From Fagopyrum homotropicum (lineage: Eukaryota > Streptophyta > Magnoliopsida > Caryophyllales > Polygonaceae), in the NCBI GenBank assembly GCA_033239125.1, contig BSWB01000006.1:119892242-119956241 (forward strand): a stretch of 64,000 nt of DNA, in the 5' to 3' direction. The translations under genes were made by a program, and so were the position numbers. The first letter of the stretch is position 1, and the number at the start of each line of letters is the position of its first letter. Under the pieces are notes generated by a model. That model was not told where the DNA came from, ran no database searches, and was given only the letters and a program-made list of their open reading frames with translations. Positions 11,026 to 23,041 of this stretch are shown piece after piece.

Positions 11026-12986
11026 TTATGCTCTCGACAGGGCTGGTGTGAATATCTCATCATCACTGTCTCCTTGATCATCACTATCATGTCCTGAAGA
11101 TTGTTCATTCCCGAGAGGTATGCTCATGTCTATTGAATCCTCATCATCATCAGAATCCTCATTTGAATCACAGTCTTCCATCTCTTCAGTTTCAGAGATA
11201 GTAACTTTCTCTCGTTCTTTTGCAATATCATCAAATGTGACTCCTTCAATAATCTTGTCCTTCCCTTTGGCTTTCCTTCGTTCCTCATCAGTAATCCCTT
11301 TATCCTTATCCTCCTTATTTCCTGCCTCCTGATTTTGACGATCACTCTTACTGACCTGCTTAAGAGTACTAATATTTGGTAATTGCTTAGAAGGTCCAGC
11401 CGGTTGACACATAGAGTTACCTCCTAGGTTGACCACATCCTTAGTCCCACTAGCCCTTCCAATATTACCAATCAAAACTTCTTTTGCACCACCAGCACCA
11501 TCTTTATTATTAGGACGGTGTCTACCCTGCGGAGGTTTTACCCCAGCTTCCTTAGAACGTTCATTGAAAGCACATTCAACATCTTTGGGCCCAAATTGGA
11601 GACATCTCCTACACTATTGCGGTTCATTCTCATATACCAAAGTGCAATCCAGACTAACCCCATCATCAAAATCCAAGGATACTTCCCGTAATATATCTTT
11701 TGCAAAATTTACTTCAATAAGAACTCTAGCATACGCCCCCCCCTTCCTATCTTCCGTCACATGATCCATGAATAAAGGTTTGCCAACCAAAGAACCTATA
11801 CGGCCAAGGATTGTAGATGTCCAAAATTCATTAGGAAGTCCGGTAATACGTATCCATAATGGCATAGTAGCAACATCTTTTTGGTTAAAAGCGAACTTAT
11901 CCGGGACATGCTTGAGCAACAAAGGTTTGTTGAAGATAAAATATGGCCCTCCTCTAAGCACCTTATCTCGTTCATCAACATTCAAAAAACTAAATATCAT
12001 CCAGCCTGCTTCCATACGAAACTTCACCTTGACTCCCCAAGCCTTCATGGCATTATTGATTGTAAAAAATCCCGGGTAATACCCCACATATTGGCCTAAA
12101 AGAGTGCTTCCCCACACCTGAGATTTTGGCATGCCCTCCGAGCATTTGATAGATACTCTAGACGAAATTGGCGAGGTAAACTCTAGTCTACCTCCAAGAC
12201 CGGAGTTCATGAAGATTCATGATGAATTCCCTTTCCAAGCTTGATGCACACCCTCACTAGTACCAAGTTTACCCAATTCTGGAAACTCTGAAGCAGGTTG
12301 GCCTGCAATTAAACTATCATCCTTCACAGGAATCCCATCATCATCACATTTGTCACCATCCGACAGTACATCATGTTCATCAATAATATCCTCTCGAACA
12401 TCTTCATCCACTACATCATTGACACCTAAACCTGCTTGTTCATGACATTGTCCTTTCTGTTGAGTATTTGATCGAGTACCCTCAGATGGACTGATTTCCA
12501 AAGAGGCGACCATAAATATCAATTCTCCAGGTTGTTGTGGCTTTTCTTGATTTATCGGCAACACAACGGACATCCCCGTAGTCTCTGATGTATCCACCAA
12601 GGGGACGTCCCCTTTGCTAGATGCGCCCTTTGTCCCATTCTTAGCGATAACATGCTTCGATCCAGCATTACGTACCAGTTGTTTTCCTACAACTTTCCCG
12701 GTAAAATTGTGACCCACACCACCCACTGGTCTCATTGTTCCAACCATCATACCCGACCCACTAGCGGTTGTAGCCGGTGCAACCGTATCAATCTTGGACT
12801 GCTTCTGACACACTTCTTGATCTTCTTGATTTGTGTCTCCCACCATAACTGAGTTTTGATTGAACGCATCCAATCTTGAATTTCGCTCTTGCAACACCGT
12901 AGCATCTTGTCGGGTACTTCCTTTTCCGAACTAGCATCACCATCCCCTTGATCAGAATCAACAACCTGCTTCTTCTTTTTTGCCAT
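11026..12986 (-). pseudogene. LINE ORF1 (DUF4283 gag-like protein), frameshifted
   Basis: Translation would start at 12986 (MAKKKKQVVDSDQGDGDASS) and shift frame near 12900 into a 226-codon acidic segment (12217-12897). The DUF4283 domain follows at 11614-12210, with GYYPGFFTINNAMKAWGVKV, WMIFSFLNVDERDKVLRGGP and MPLWIRITGLPNEFWTS. The tail (11026-11475) is very acidic (EDCDSNEDSDDDEDSIDMS). ORF1 of plant L1 elements binds the element RNA in the ribonucleoprotein particle. The stop between 12217 and 12210 and the shifts make it non-functional. Confidence 0.75.
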
Positions 12987-13478
12987 GATTAATTGCCACC
13001 AAGGTGACAACCTTTCGGCGCAGAATCACTTATTATCGACCAGGCAAACAATTTTAACTGTAATTCCACCAACCAAAACAAATGAAAGATGAAAGAAATC
13101 AAACAAATCTTCAGTGTAATCCTCTACCGTCAATCATGTGAATGAGATATTCACACAATTAACGTAGCAGATGATGTCAGATATCATACAACATCCAAGA
13201 GAAACACAAGTAGAGAAGAAATCAAGAGAGAAAGGAAGAAGAAGGAGCATGCAAGAGGGAGAAGAGTGAAAAAGCGCTAAAACCCGTAAGGAGTCTTAGA
13301 GCAAATCTGTGGAGGAGCAAATATTATTTTGACTTCTTATTTCTTCTTTAATTTCTAGTGTTATTAAATCCATTGGTGTTGTTAAAGCATCTCAGTTGCT
13401 TTTGAATGCCATAGCAATCCTCAACACAAAATTGGATGCAGTTCGCTTCTGAAGATACAATTGAAGCTGACGATTTTG

Positions 13479-14395
13479 CTAAACTGGGCTAAGACAAACG
13501 TGGCAGTTGATCTTTTTTATGCCTACTTGTCTAGATAGGTGTGTAATGGTGCGATTGTCTTCTATTCTCTTTGGGATTTGCTGTGATTGAACTAAATTTG
13601 CAATCATCATAGGAAAAAACAACAAACTTTTTTTAAAGACTTTGTATCGTGAACAAATCCCTCCCAACCGGCTGATACAAACGTGAAACACATGTCAAAG
13701 TCACAAACTGCCATCACATTAAACATGAAAATCCTTTTCCGACCTCTGTATGGAATTTGGTCCGCCTCTAGTATGCATGCATTGATATGTGTACCGTCTA
13801 TACACCCAATTGCACCCTTGAAGTATTCAGAATAACTGGGTACATTCATGATTTGATTTGGCACTTCTAAAAATAAAGGATCCACGGGTTTTATTATGTC
13901 TCTTGACATACCATCAAACCCTCTACGGCAACCGACAATGGCATCTAGTACCTCGTTTATAACACTCGATATAGTAGAGGTAGAGTGTTGAAACCTTTCC
14001 GAGGCAGTTATGTAGTTTAGTCCTTGAGCCATTATGTACATAAATATGTCTACCTTCTCCACGGGACGCATATTTTTTGAATCATAGAGCTCATACTTGT
14101 TCACCAAAAGACTACACAGATCTTTGGACATTTGCTTCTCCATTTGGAACGCATTGAAACATCTTGTCTCCGTACTTGAGTTTAGTATTTCACCCATCCA
14201 CCGAGAACCGTTGAACGTTGTATCATACACACGTTCCTTGCGAACATGTGTAAAGTAATGTCTTGTTATCAAATTATTCCCAACTTGTAAATCACCAAAT
14301 TTTCGGATACGTTGCAAACATTTTTGTCTTCCGTTTGACGACACCACAAGTTGTAAAACTGAAGAAACAGTTACATAGTTAGACATAAAATACAT
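13479..14395 (-). pseudogene. PIF/Harbinger transposase (HARBI1-like, DDE_Tnp_4), truncated
   Basis: This is the cut-and-paste transposase of PIF/Harbinger elements. The main frame (14395-13607, 262 codons) runs through the helical N-part (CFNAFQMEKQMSKDLCSLLV, FMYIMAQGLNYITASERFQH) into the DDE core. GAIGCIDGTHINA carries the first catalytic Asp, followed by PYRGRKRIFMFNVMAVCDFD and FVSAGWEGFVHDT with the second-Asp region. After HDT the frame changes (13479-13691 in another frame) and the remaining catalytic part (DAGYPN and beyond) is missing. The gene is broken and cannot encode a complete transposase. Its partner, the Myb-like gene, lies directly upstream on the same strand. Confidence 0.85.
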
Positions 14396-14541
14396 AACAA
14401 CTGAAAATTAAATTAATGACATTCGAATTAGTCATAAAGTTATTACACACAAACACACACACAAGGTTCAACAATAACAAGGTCACACAAACACTTAACA
14501 AAGAAAGTTCTCAAATAAACAAACAAGTTCCATACAGTTAC

Positions 14542-15690
14542 AATGCCGGCAAGGTACCCTTATGAATCTCTTTCTTGTACTCCCCCTCAAGCCAATGCAC
14601 TCTTTCCTCGTTTGTAGGAATCAACATAAACTGATTAGACATAACTCCAGACATTAGAAATGACACGACGAAGCACTAAACCGGTGAAAACCTCGGTAAC
14701 AATCCTTCCATCACCATCTCATAAAGGACATCCATTGAAATACCTTGTCTAGGACGGTTTTTTTTAAGTTTCTTCTGCAACTGACCTCGCCTCCTCAATC
14801 CTCAATATCAATTATCCTCCTGTTGGCGTCGCTAGATAAATTTAAATGCGCCATGTATTCTGATTTTCCATCAGGCTTCCACTTAACACTATACTTGTTA
14901 ACTCCTTGTGAACCAGTATCGTACGTCTTTTTGCCCTTTTCACAGGACTTGAGACCTGGAGGGGACATCGAGATGTTTAATTCTCTTTGTCTGGGTAATG
15001 TAAGTTATCCATTTCTTGACCGTTGGTTAGATTAGCTGCAAGCCTGCAACGTTCAAATCATCTTAGTCAATAGGCTCGTCATCATCAAAATTGGGCTCAA
15101 TAGTAGGGTTAATCGGTGGAGGGTCCATTGACGTAGCAACACAATTAATGTGTGTCAGTCGCTATCGTGTCCTCAAACAACATCTCCATCATAGCTTGAA
15201 CCTCCGGATGAAGACCATTTTTCCTAAAGACACGGTACTCACTATTTTCCTACACATATAACATTTGTAAATGCTATTGTTTCAAATACAACAAAAAGTG
15301 GTAAATGAAAAAATGAGTGCAATTACATACCTGCAACTTCTTTGTCCATCAATAGTTAGTTGCATCAATATAGTTTCTTTCGTAGTCTCATCCTTGACCC
15401 GTATCACCATACTTAAGTTTAATCCATAATCTCCATAACGATTTCAAAGAATTATACTTGTTCTTTAAAGTGTTTTTTTAAATATTTTGTAGAGGTCTTC
15501 ATCTCGAACGGTTCGGTCAAAACTATCCAAATAAATTGCCATTCTTTTGTCCATTTTGTTTTTGAAATTGACACAAAATTTCTAAAAAGTTTATGAGCAA
15601 CATATCATTCCACGCATAATAACCCTTGTCTTTGGTTTGCTGCGTCAACTTCTCATTCAAGTCGACCATTTCCTAAGTTAAAAAGCCACA
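14542..15690 (-). pseudogene. Myb/SANT-like ORF1 of the PIF/Harbinger element
   Basis: Minus-strand peptides match the usual second gene of these elements, a Myb/SANT-like DNA-binding protein that helps the transposase. They are MDKRMAIYLDSFDRTVRDED (about 15560-15500), YNSLKSLWRLWIKLKYGDTG (about 15455-15395), SEYRVFRKNGLHPEVQAMME (about 15245-15185) and, near the end, IPTNEERVHWLEGEYKKEIH (about 14625-14560). Donor and acceptor signals occur between some blocks, but stops interrupt others (for example near 15470 and 15030). The exon structure is therefore not resolved and it is scored as probably decayed. Confidence 0.6.
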
Positions 15691-15984
15691 TATCACTACT
15701 TATCAAATAGATTGTCAAATAACCTAAGGAATATTAAACATCCAAACAACAAGCATATACATAAATCTTGTTCTAGACGGTTACAAGGTCAGTTACATAT
15801 GGTAACAATGAATAATGAAGAAGAAGGCTGAACATTTGTAAATAATTAAACAACAAGCAATGATTTGAGTCTCATCACAACACAACAAAATCATTTCAGC
15901 AAGCAACTATTGAGAAAACTGTTATGTAAACATCCAACGTCATTTACATATGGAAACTGAATTAGTTCAGCAGAATCAGTATAG

Positions 15985-16190
15985 TAGAAGGCAATAAAAT
16001 GGATAAAATATAGTAGAAGGCAATAAAATGGATAAAATCGAATGTATACATGAGTCTTAACACAACAAATCACAGTAGAAGGCAATAAAATGGATAAAAC
16101 ACAACACAACATAATCGTTACAACAAAAGAAGAAGGTTGAAAATGGATACATGGGTCTAGCACAACAGAAGACAATAAAATGGATAAAAC
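15985..16190. repeat. Minisatellite with unit GTAGAAGGCAATAAAATGGA
   Basis: The unit AGTAGAAGGCAATAAAATGG plus ATAAAA occurs at about 15984, 16013, 16074 and, in a diverged form, 16165. The first two are adjacent and the later ones are separated by CAACACAAC-type text. It lies in the non-coding right part of the Harbinger element. Confidence 0.75.
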
Positions 16191-16593
16191 CGGATCATCA
16201 CAAAACAACAGAAGGCCAAAAATCACCAGAAGAAGAAGAAGGCTGGAAATGTAGATTTGTATATAACTATACAGCAGAAGGCTAAAATCAAAGCACAACA
16301 AAGGGCTAAAATCAGTCCAAGCACATCACAGAAGAAGGGAGAACGCATAACAGTTTTATCGATTAGGGTTGCAACGTTAAATGACATATGTCAAACACTT
16401 TAAAAATTGAGGGCATTATCGTAATCTTATCGCAAACTATCTCTACAAATAATCCGATACCAAACACATAAATTTTAATTAAATAACAATTTCCAAAAAT
16501 ACCCATATTCAACAATCCTCAAGAATGTTAAGAATCCCCGTCACGAAAAAATCTAAACAAAGACAAATAATACGCGTACGATAACAAACACGT

Positions 16594-16887
16594 CAAAAGT
16601 CTGACCTGATTTCCACAAATTAAGTATTTCATTTTTTTTTATGAAATAAATTAAGTATTTCATTACTGTATACTCGTTGTAATCAAATATATATTTCCTT
16701 TCGTTTTAATGGTGTTATACAAAAAAAATAAAGCGAGTTAAAGCGGGATTATTGATCAATAAACAAGACAGAGGGACGATTTGCACGGCTCCTCAGCCTC
16801 CTTCAATCTCTCCACTTTTCTTCAAGATTCAGGCAACCGCCTAGTCAATCTGCAACGTTGACTGCCAAGAGAATCCATCCCCCAACA
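16594..16887 (+). promoter_or_regulatory. Promoter and 5' UTR region of the HLB1 gene
   Basis: This is the interval between the right Harbinger end and the HLB1 start codon. It is AT-rich up to about 16770 and then C/T-rich (TCCTTCAATCTCTCCACTTT at about 16799), as plant 5' leaders often are. No convincing TATA box was fixed. If the Harbinger border is right, the transposon sits less than 300 bp upstream of the start. Confidence 0.35.
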
Positions 16888-19800
16888 ATGACGTCTCCCT
16901 CGGAAGAATCCGAATTGCAAACTCGGATCTCCGACCTAGAGCCCAAGCTCGAAATCGAGCCATCCCAAGAAGAACCGTCCTCGTCCGTCGACGACTCGAT
17001 TCAGTCAAACGGCACTATTGAAGCAAAATCCGAACCGGCTTCACTTGTCGAGGAAGGTGAAGCTCCAAAGCACCAACAATCTGAATCTGGATCCGCTTAT
17101 GCTCGATCTGACGACGTTGCTGAAGAGTCATCTGCTATCGTAGAAGAGATAGTCGATTTAAAGCTTCCTGAACTTGAAGCAGATACGGCTGCGTCGGTTG
17201 AGGATGTGGATCAGCCGGAGCTGAGGAAGGAAGAAGGAAACCGAACGTTCACCATGAGAGATTTATTGAGCGGGTTGAAGAACGATCAAGGCCAGGGCTC
17301 TAATGAAGCTTCTAGCGCAGATGGGAAGTCCGTGGACAGGTTTGAATTTGAAAATTTGAAGATTTCACTCTGCTAGCTGAAGATGAATTTGAATTAACTG
17401 AGTTCTCGAATTATCGAACCAATCTTAATTTGATAGGTTTTGCTGAATTATGAGATAGTTAGAGGAACTAGAGTGCTTGGTGTTTGTCTTGGTACATGAC
17501 CGTGTTAGTTTCAATGTGCAGTCCAAGCAGCTTACAGAAGCGTCAGATTCTTTATCCGGACACTGCTACTGCTCAGTTAATCAATAGTGTCACTGGTGTG
17601 GATGACCAAGGTCGGCCTCGCCAACGAATTCTGGCTTTTGCTGCTAAGCGGTATGCCATCCTATTGTAAATTGTTCAATACTTTGATCTTGCTTTTCCTT
17701 GTCCGAATTTCACATGTACTATAGGAGTAGTTAAATGTGGAATAGAATATGCCTTGTCTCAGTTGGACAACATATATGCAATCGTATATGACCCATACAC
17801 GTTGAATATAATTCTATTAAAAGATCTTAGCCAGTAAATTGACGGAACATTGATGCTTTGTAGTTTTATAATGATCAGAGAAGTCATTTTCCTAGTGTAT
17901 GGGGGTAGGCTACATAGATTCTCGCTGCTCTTGAGCTAACAAGATAATGCCTTGAAGTTACCTTATATTTTCTGCCTCAGAGAGGCACCATGACAAAGGC
18001 AGAAAAATCTCTCTGATGAATCTTATTGATTGATGTCAGTCACTCAAATCTTGTCCTTAGAAAACTAATAGTGCTATTATTTTCCATTGAGTGAGTGAGA
18101 ATACACTTCTTCTCATCTTTTGAACATTATAGTGCATTATTATATAATTTGCTTGTGCTCCTGATCACTTCCCTTTTGCTGTCTCCTACTATTTACCTCA
18201 AAATTATCAGGGTGCCTTTGGTATGCATATTAAGGGATTTATGATGGCATCTTACAGATTTGCTACTGCCATTGAGAGAAATCCAGGGGATTATGATGCA
18301 CTTTATAACTGGGCTTTGATTCTTCAGGTCTGTACTCTGTAGAACTTTTTTAAGATAATTTGTTGATCAATTGTGTACTACAGAAGCCTTTGATTGTACA
18401 GAAAAAAAAATTGATTTTACATTTCTAGCTGTTTACTCCAACAACTGTTTCCCTTGTTTTGCAGTATCTATTCCCCTTTTATCGTTTCCCTTAAACCTAA
18501 TCTTTAAATCCTAAATATTCGACGAGCCACAACCCTTCACAGCAAGACATATCTATGAAAGGTATAGAAATTTCTCACAAATTGTAATAATATTCATCTG
18601 CAAAGATGACTACTATTCTGAAACAAGGACCTTTCTTATTGCGAAGGCATCAAATGACCACTTAGTGGTTTGACAAGTTAGACACATAACTTGCAGCCAT
18701 CTCATGGCAGTATGTACTATGTAGACCTCTGGATGAGCAATTATGTTCTTTGTGGTTGCAATCTTAACAAGCTACACCGCACAAGAGGATGCTAACACCA
18801 ACCTACATGATGAACCATTCAACTGAACCTCCTTTTATGTTATCTGAGTAGCAATCAAATTACTCACTAGTCTCGCCCATAACCTTGGCATCATGCCTCC
18901 CCTTAATCACCACTTTTTGAAACCCAAAATTCTTATCCAAAATATCTGTAAAAAATAGCTAAACTAGAAGTTTATCTATTTTTGACAGAAATTTTAGATA
19001 AGATTTCCGGGTTTCAAAAGCAACGTGAACAAAAATGTGGTGATTAAAGTGAGGCATGATGCAAAGAGTATGGTCGAGAATCCACCCAGAGAGATGGCTT
19101 TTAAACCGACTTTCCTGGACTTTTTTCTGTTTTTGCCAACTTTATGTTGTAACCTGTATTGATTTTGGCTTTCTCACAACTACCAATGGTCTTTCATTTT
19201 GTGAACATATTCCTAAGAACATGGCATTAAGCCTCTTGAATTTGGTGTTTGTGTGCAGGAAAGTGCAGATAGTGTTGAGCCTGATTCCACTTCACCTTCC
19301 AAAGATGCTCTGCTTGAAGAGGCTTGCAAAAGATATGAGGAAGCCACTCATCTTTGTCCTACCCTTCATGATGTATGCGGTTTTTTTTATCTGTCCTCAA
19401 AATTGGAACTGGTTCATTATCCATTGATTGTTATATAAAGTTCTAATGTTGGGACTTGGTATTTGGAACTATGCATCAGGCATATTATAACTGGGCTATA
19501 GCTATTTCTGACCGTGCAAGATTGCGTGGCCGAACTAAGGAGGCAGAAGAAATGTGGAAGCAGGTATTTTGGATGTCTTGCTTTTTTAAAATTTTAATTG
19601 ATTTGGTGGAAGAGATTTTACATTCAATCTTTGTATCAAATGGCTTCTCTTTTGTCAAATTCTAGAGAAGAGGTGTTACAATATGACGAAGCTTTAGTGT
19701 TATTCATTTCTTGATGGTTTGTTGGAAGACTAGCATGATAATACATCATAATAGGTGATAAGAAGGTACAACAGTGACATGATACTCTGGACTTTATAAT

Positions 19801-22749
19801 TGCTCAATATCTATTTATTTATTCTGTTATGATATTTATCTTCTCTCAACGGCCATCAATTGTGTATCTTAGTTGATGATAATTAGGTTTTTCATTATAC
19901 TAATGTAGCTATACTTCATTATAATATGGTTTATCACCTAGATACATGTTACTTGCTGTTTTCCTCTATCTTGTTTAAATAATGAATTGTCTGTCTTACT
20001 ATTATTTCCCATAATAATAGGCGACAAAGTACTACGAAAAAGCTGTCCAACTGAACTGGAATAGTCCCCAGGTACATTTGTTTGTTCTGATGCTTTTTTC
20101 TGCATTTGAGTATCTTTCAATTATTTTAGCATATGTTGCAATGCTTCTTAGAAGCATCTTTCTTCTTCCTTCCATTATTCTGTACTGACAAATCTTTTGA
20201 CTCTTTGCAGGCTCTTAACAACTGGGGACTTGCTTTACAGGTAAGCTTGATTATTTTCCCAACAGATAAATGTTTTGTGACACATTTTGAGATTGGTTTT
20301 CTTGACAAATGACGATGTATTGTAGGAGCTTAGTGCTATTGTCCCTGCAAAGGAAAAGCTGACAATTGTTCGAACAGCAATTAGCAAGGTAAAAAGAAAG
20401 CTGTCTTGGATGAAGATGATCATAAATATGATTGTTAAAGTTCAGCAATGATGATCTCAACGTCGATTTGAATTAATGTCAACTGTTCTTAAAAATTCTG
20501 TAGCTAATATGTGCTATTTCAGTGGAGTTTTCTAATGACCTGATATTTTTTGTGCAAGGCAAGTTGTTTGAACTTCTGTGGGCGAAATAAAAGATGGCTT
20601 TAATCTTACTTTCGATCTTGTTAAATAAATGAAGTAACCTGATCAAGTAGAAACCTTTGCCATTATAAATAGAAAGATTTACATGTATTTATGCTTTCAT
20701 GCAGTTCCGTGCAGCCATCAGGTTGCAGTTTGATTTTCATCGAGCAATATACAACCTTGGAACTGTTCTGGTAAATTTCTTATTAGTTTTTCTATTATTA
20801 TCAAGACATTCATGAGATAGTTGATCAGTTTTGTATACTTCAAATTTTCGCAGTATGCTTTAGCTGAAGATATGTTCAGAGTTGGAGGGTCAAGCAATGC
20901 TACAGAGGCATCCTCTGAGTATTTGTACAGTCAGTGTTCTATCTATATTGCAGCTGCTTATGCATTGAAGCCTAATAATTCGGTCAGTGCTTTGAGATGA
21001 CCCTAATTTACATACACATCTACCCTACTGCAGTGCTTGCTAACAATAATGTTAGTCATTTTTTTGAAATAATATTTTTCAGCTGTATACTTATCGAAGT
21101 TCCTTTTATGGGGGTTTGCAGGTATACCGCAGTGCATTGAGACTTGTTCGATCGATGGTAAGTTGCTGAGCTCGGATTATTGCCTAATCATATTGTGTTT
21201 GGTAAATGAGAGTTATGACAGCTTGAACAGTTTTGTTGACTGATGCTGTAGTTGATTAGTGACGTCGTTGGTTCAAGGTCTAATGCATTTCTCCTGCTTT
21301 TCTATGACCAGCTACCGTTGCCATATCTTAAGGTGGGGTACCTGACAGCTCCACCACCAGGGAAAACCATTTCTGCACACAATGAGTGGAAGCGAACACA
21401 ATTTATTCTTAACCATGAAGGTCTCTTTCAGGTACAAGTCTGGTTTCTTATGGCATAACAATACAAAAGTGTGTATTGTTTGCTGAAGTAGTTTACATCG
21501 TTGCATCTCAAAGGTGCTGTAGTTGATGATTGTTTTTGCAGTCAGTTCTGCATTGTCCTCTTTTCCCTTAATGATAGTGTTTGGCGTATGTTTCCTTTAC
21601 TTCCAGATACTACTTCAAGAAGTATTTAGCACGATATTTTGGATTTATTATTGTGGTAATGCTTAAGTCAAACTTGTTTACATTCTGGTGCATGAATAGT
21701 TGTGGTTTTGATGACGGCAGTCTCCTACTTCTCTAAGGCCTAAGAATTGGAACTTTTTTTTATATTTCTTTTAGGTTTGTGACCACATAGAATCCGAAGT
21801 TTTTCCAATCAATTGGGATGCATGTTTTGTCCATACACCCTCCTGAGGACTAATAAAATTATATGTTTCGTTTCACGAGTCCTTAAAAATAGTGAAGAAA
21901 GTTGATATGCAAGCCAATATCTATTTGCTTGACTGACGATGACCTCTTGTGTTTGTATTAAACTGTCATTTTTGTAATGCAGCTTATTGCAGATGATCAA
22001 AAGCAGAGTCAGCAGACCCAGATGAGTCTTTCAGGCAAGTCAAATACCCCAGCAACTGGTAGGAGGCAACCAATTAGAGTCGAGATACCTGATATAGTGT
22101 CAATCTCACCATGTTCTGATCTGACATTGCCACCTGGTGCTGGCCTCTTTATTGACACTATCCATGGACCAGTTTACTTGGTAAGAACTTTCTTTTCTAT
22201 GTGCATTGACCTGTTTGGATGTGATGCTTTATAAAACAACTCTGCAGTATAGAGCTTTAAGTTAAACTATGAAGTTTTGTTTCTTTTTTTGATAACGGAA
22301 AGCGGTTAGGTTTACTTATATGTTGATAATACATTATTGGTGGAATGAAACCAAACACCATTTTAAAATAAAATGCTGTACATGCCATAAACCCATAACA
22401 CTTGCTTTCTCGGCAAGTAGATGTTTGTCTGATACCCTATCCTGTCCTTCCATTTTTCAAGCATATCCTGTCCGTGCATAACACAAACCAATTACTTAGA
22501 AGATTTGTCTGATACCCTAATCTGTCTCAGTAATCTTTATCACCTGACTTCCTGGTGGATGTACCCAATAATTTTTTTCTTGTTTTTTTTCCCGATTCAC
22601 TAATGTTGATAATGTTGCCTCCATTTTTTATTCTATAGGTTGCTGACTCATGGGAGTCTCTGGATGGCTGGCTGGACGCAATTCGTCTGGTTTACACAAT
22701 TTTTGCCAAAGGTAAGACCGATGTTCTTTCTGGTATCATAACTGGATGA
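16888..22749 (+). CDS. HLB1: TPR-repeat protein, HLB1-like (trans-Golgi/early endosome, actin-linked)
   Basis: Fourteen exons splice into 551 codons plus TGA: 16888-17339, 17522-17650, 18258-18327, 19259-19372, 19480-19563, 20021-20071, 20211-20240, 20326-20388, 20705-20770, 20854-20982, 21122-21157, 21312-21431, 21983-22180 and 22639-22749. All junctions are GT/AG and in phase. Residues 1-150 are acidic and disordered. TPR-like helices follow (NPGDYDALYNWALILQ, HDAYYNWAIAISDRARLRGR, WNSPQALNNWGLALQ, FDFHRAIYNLGTVLYALAED). The C-terminal region (GAGLFIDTIHGPVYLVADSW, ESLDGWLDAIRLVYTIF) resembles the end of a PH-like fold. Length and order fit Arabidopsis HLB1, a TPR protein reported at the trans-Golgi network that links vesicle traffic to actin. 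That name rests on recalled similarity. The last exon reads through a GTAAG word (after FAKG) to the natural stop, so no fifteenth exon is needed. Confidence 0.85.
18871..19080. repeat. Long inverted repeat (hairpin) in HLB1 intron 3
   Basis: The left arm (about 18871-18954) begins TCTCGCCCATAACCTTGGCA and includes CATCATGCCTCCCCTTAATC. Its complement is found in the right arm (about 18987-19080: GTGGTGATTAAAGTGAGGCA, then TGATGCAAAGAGTATGGTCG). The arms are about 80 nt with scattered mismatches around a loop of about 30 nt. It is either a foldback MITE or a MIRNA-like precursor. Confidence 0.75.
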
Positions 22750-23041
22750 TTGGAAAATGCCAGAATGTATCAGTTCTACAAACTTTTGTGAGTGTGTCGG
22801 TTCTTGTCTTGTTCCAATCGAGTAAACATGTGTGTACATCATAATTTTATAATTTTCTTTTGTTATGACATCTGGTTTGGCATTTTTAGTGTTCATTGTG
22901 ATTGAGAATGTAACCACTATGATAGTGTTGTTGAAGGCAATGCCATACCTTATCTGAGGCATTACAGAATTTGTGAGCAATCAAAGTAAAACCAGCTCTA
23001 ACCATCTAGTTAGTGCAAAACTGTAGTTTGCTAAATACTTT
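22750..23041. other. Short intergenic space between convergent genes
   Basis: The HLB1 stop (22747-22749) and the YSL stop (23042) face each other with 292 bp between them, which must hold both 3' UTRs and poly(A) signals. The transcripts may overlap. No other feature was seen. Confidence 0.7.

Larger units (their letters stand above)
7400..13330 (-). mobile_element. Decayed L1-type LINE retrotransposon
   Basis: The element reads right to left. It has a 5' leader (about 13330-12990), ORF1 with a DUF4283 RNA-binding domain, then ORF2 with endonuclease, reverse transcriptase and a C-terminal zinc-binding zf-RVT region. A 3' UTR-like stretch runs down to about 7400. The copy is old: ORF2 is split into at least five frames. 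No RNase H is seen after zf-RVT, which is normal for one group of plant L1s. I could not find a convincing target duplication, so both ends are approximate. It lies inside the PIF/Harbinger element. Confidence 0.8.
5005..16593 (-). mobile_element. PIF/Harbinger DNA transposon, expanded by nested insertions (composite)
   Basis: The left end GGGCATGTTTGGTATCAG (from 5005) resembles PIF/Harbinger termini. The opposite end, read inward from about 16593, is GACGTGTTTGTTATCGTACG. Both ends share an inner TTTAGATT(C/T)TTTT block next to a GGGGATTC word. Inside, both canonical genes lie on the minus strand: a DDE_Tnp_4/HARBI1-type transposase (13479-14395) and a Myb/SANT-like protein (14542-15690). 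A LINE (about 7400-13330) and a PPR fragment account for most of the excess length. The bases flanking both ends read AAA rather than the usual TWA, so the exact borders are inferred. It could instead be two Harbinger remnants rather than one element. Confidence 0.5.

Noticed and set aside
8418..12852. Several plus-strand frames of 60-140 codons over the LINE
   Set aside because: Antisense to recognisable LINE ORF1/ORF2 blocks.
7300..13360. Target duplication TTTCTTCTTTA for the left LINE (about 7322 and 13344)
   Set aside because: The word is low-complexity and no poly(A) tail adjoins it, so I did not use it to set borders.
14745..15035. 96-codon plus-strand frame opposite the Myb-like gene
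   Set aside because: No family resemblance. The minus strand carries Harbinger ORF1 text across the region.
15891..16301. 136-codon minus-strand hydrophobic frame
   Set aside because: It is the translation of a minisatellite (repeated YSFYCLLLYFIHFIAFY-like text), not a gene.
22639..22749. A GTAAG donor-like word in the last HLB1 exon suggesting a fifteenth exon
   Set aside because: Reading through gives KTDVLSGIITG and a stop, a natural C-terminus, and no later exon was found before the YSL gene.
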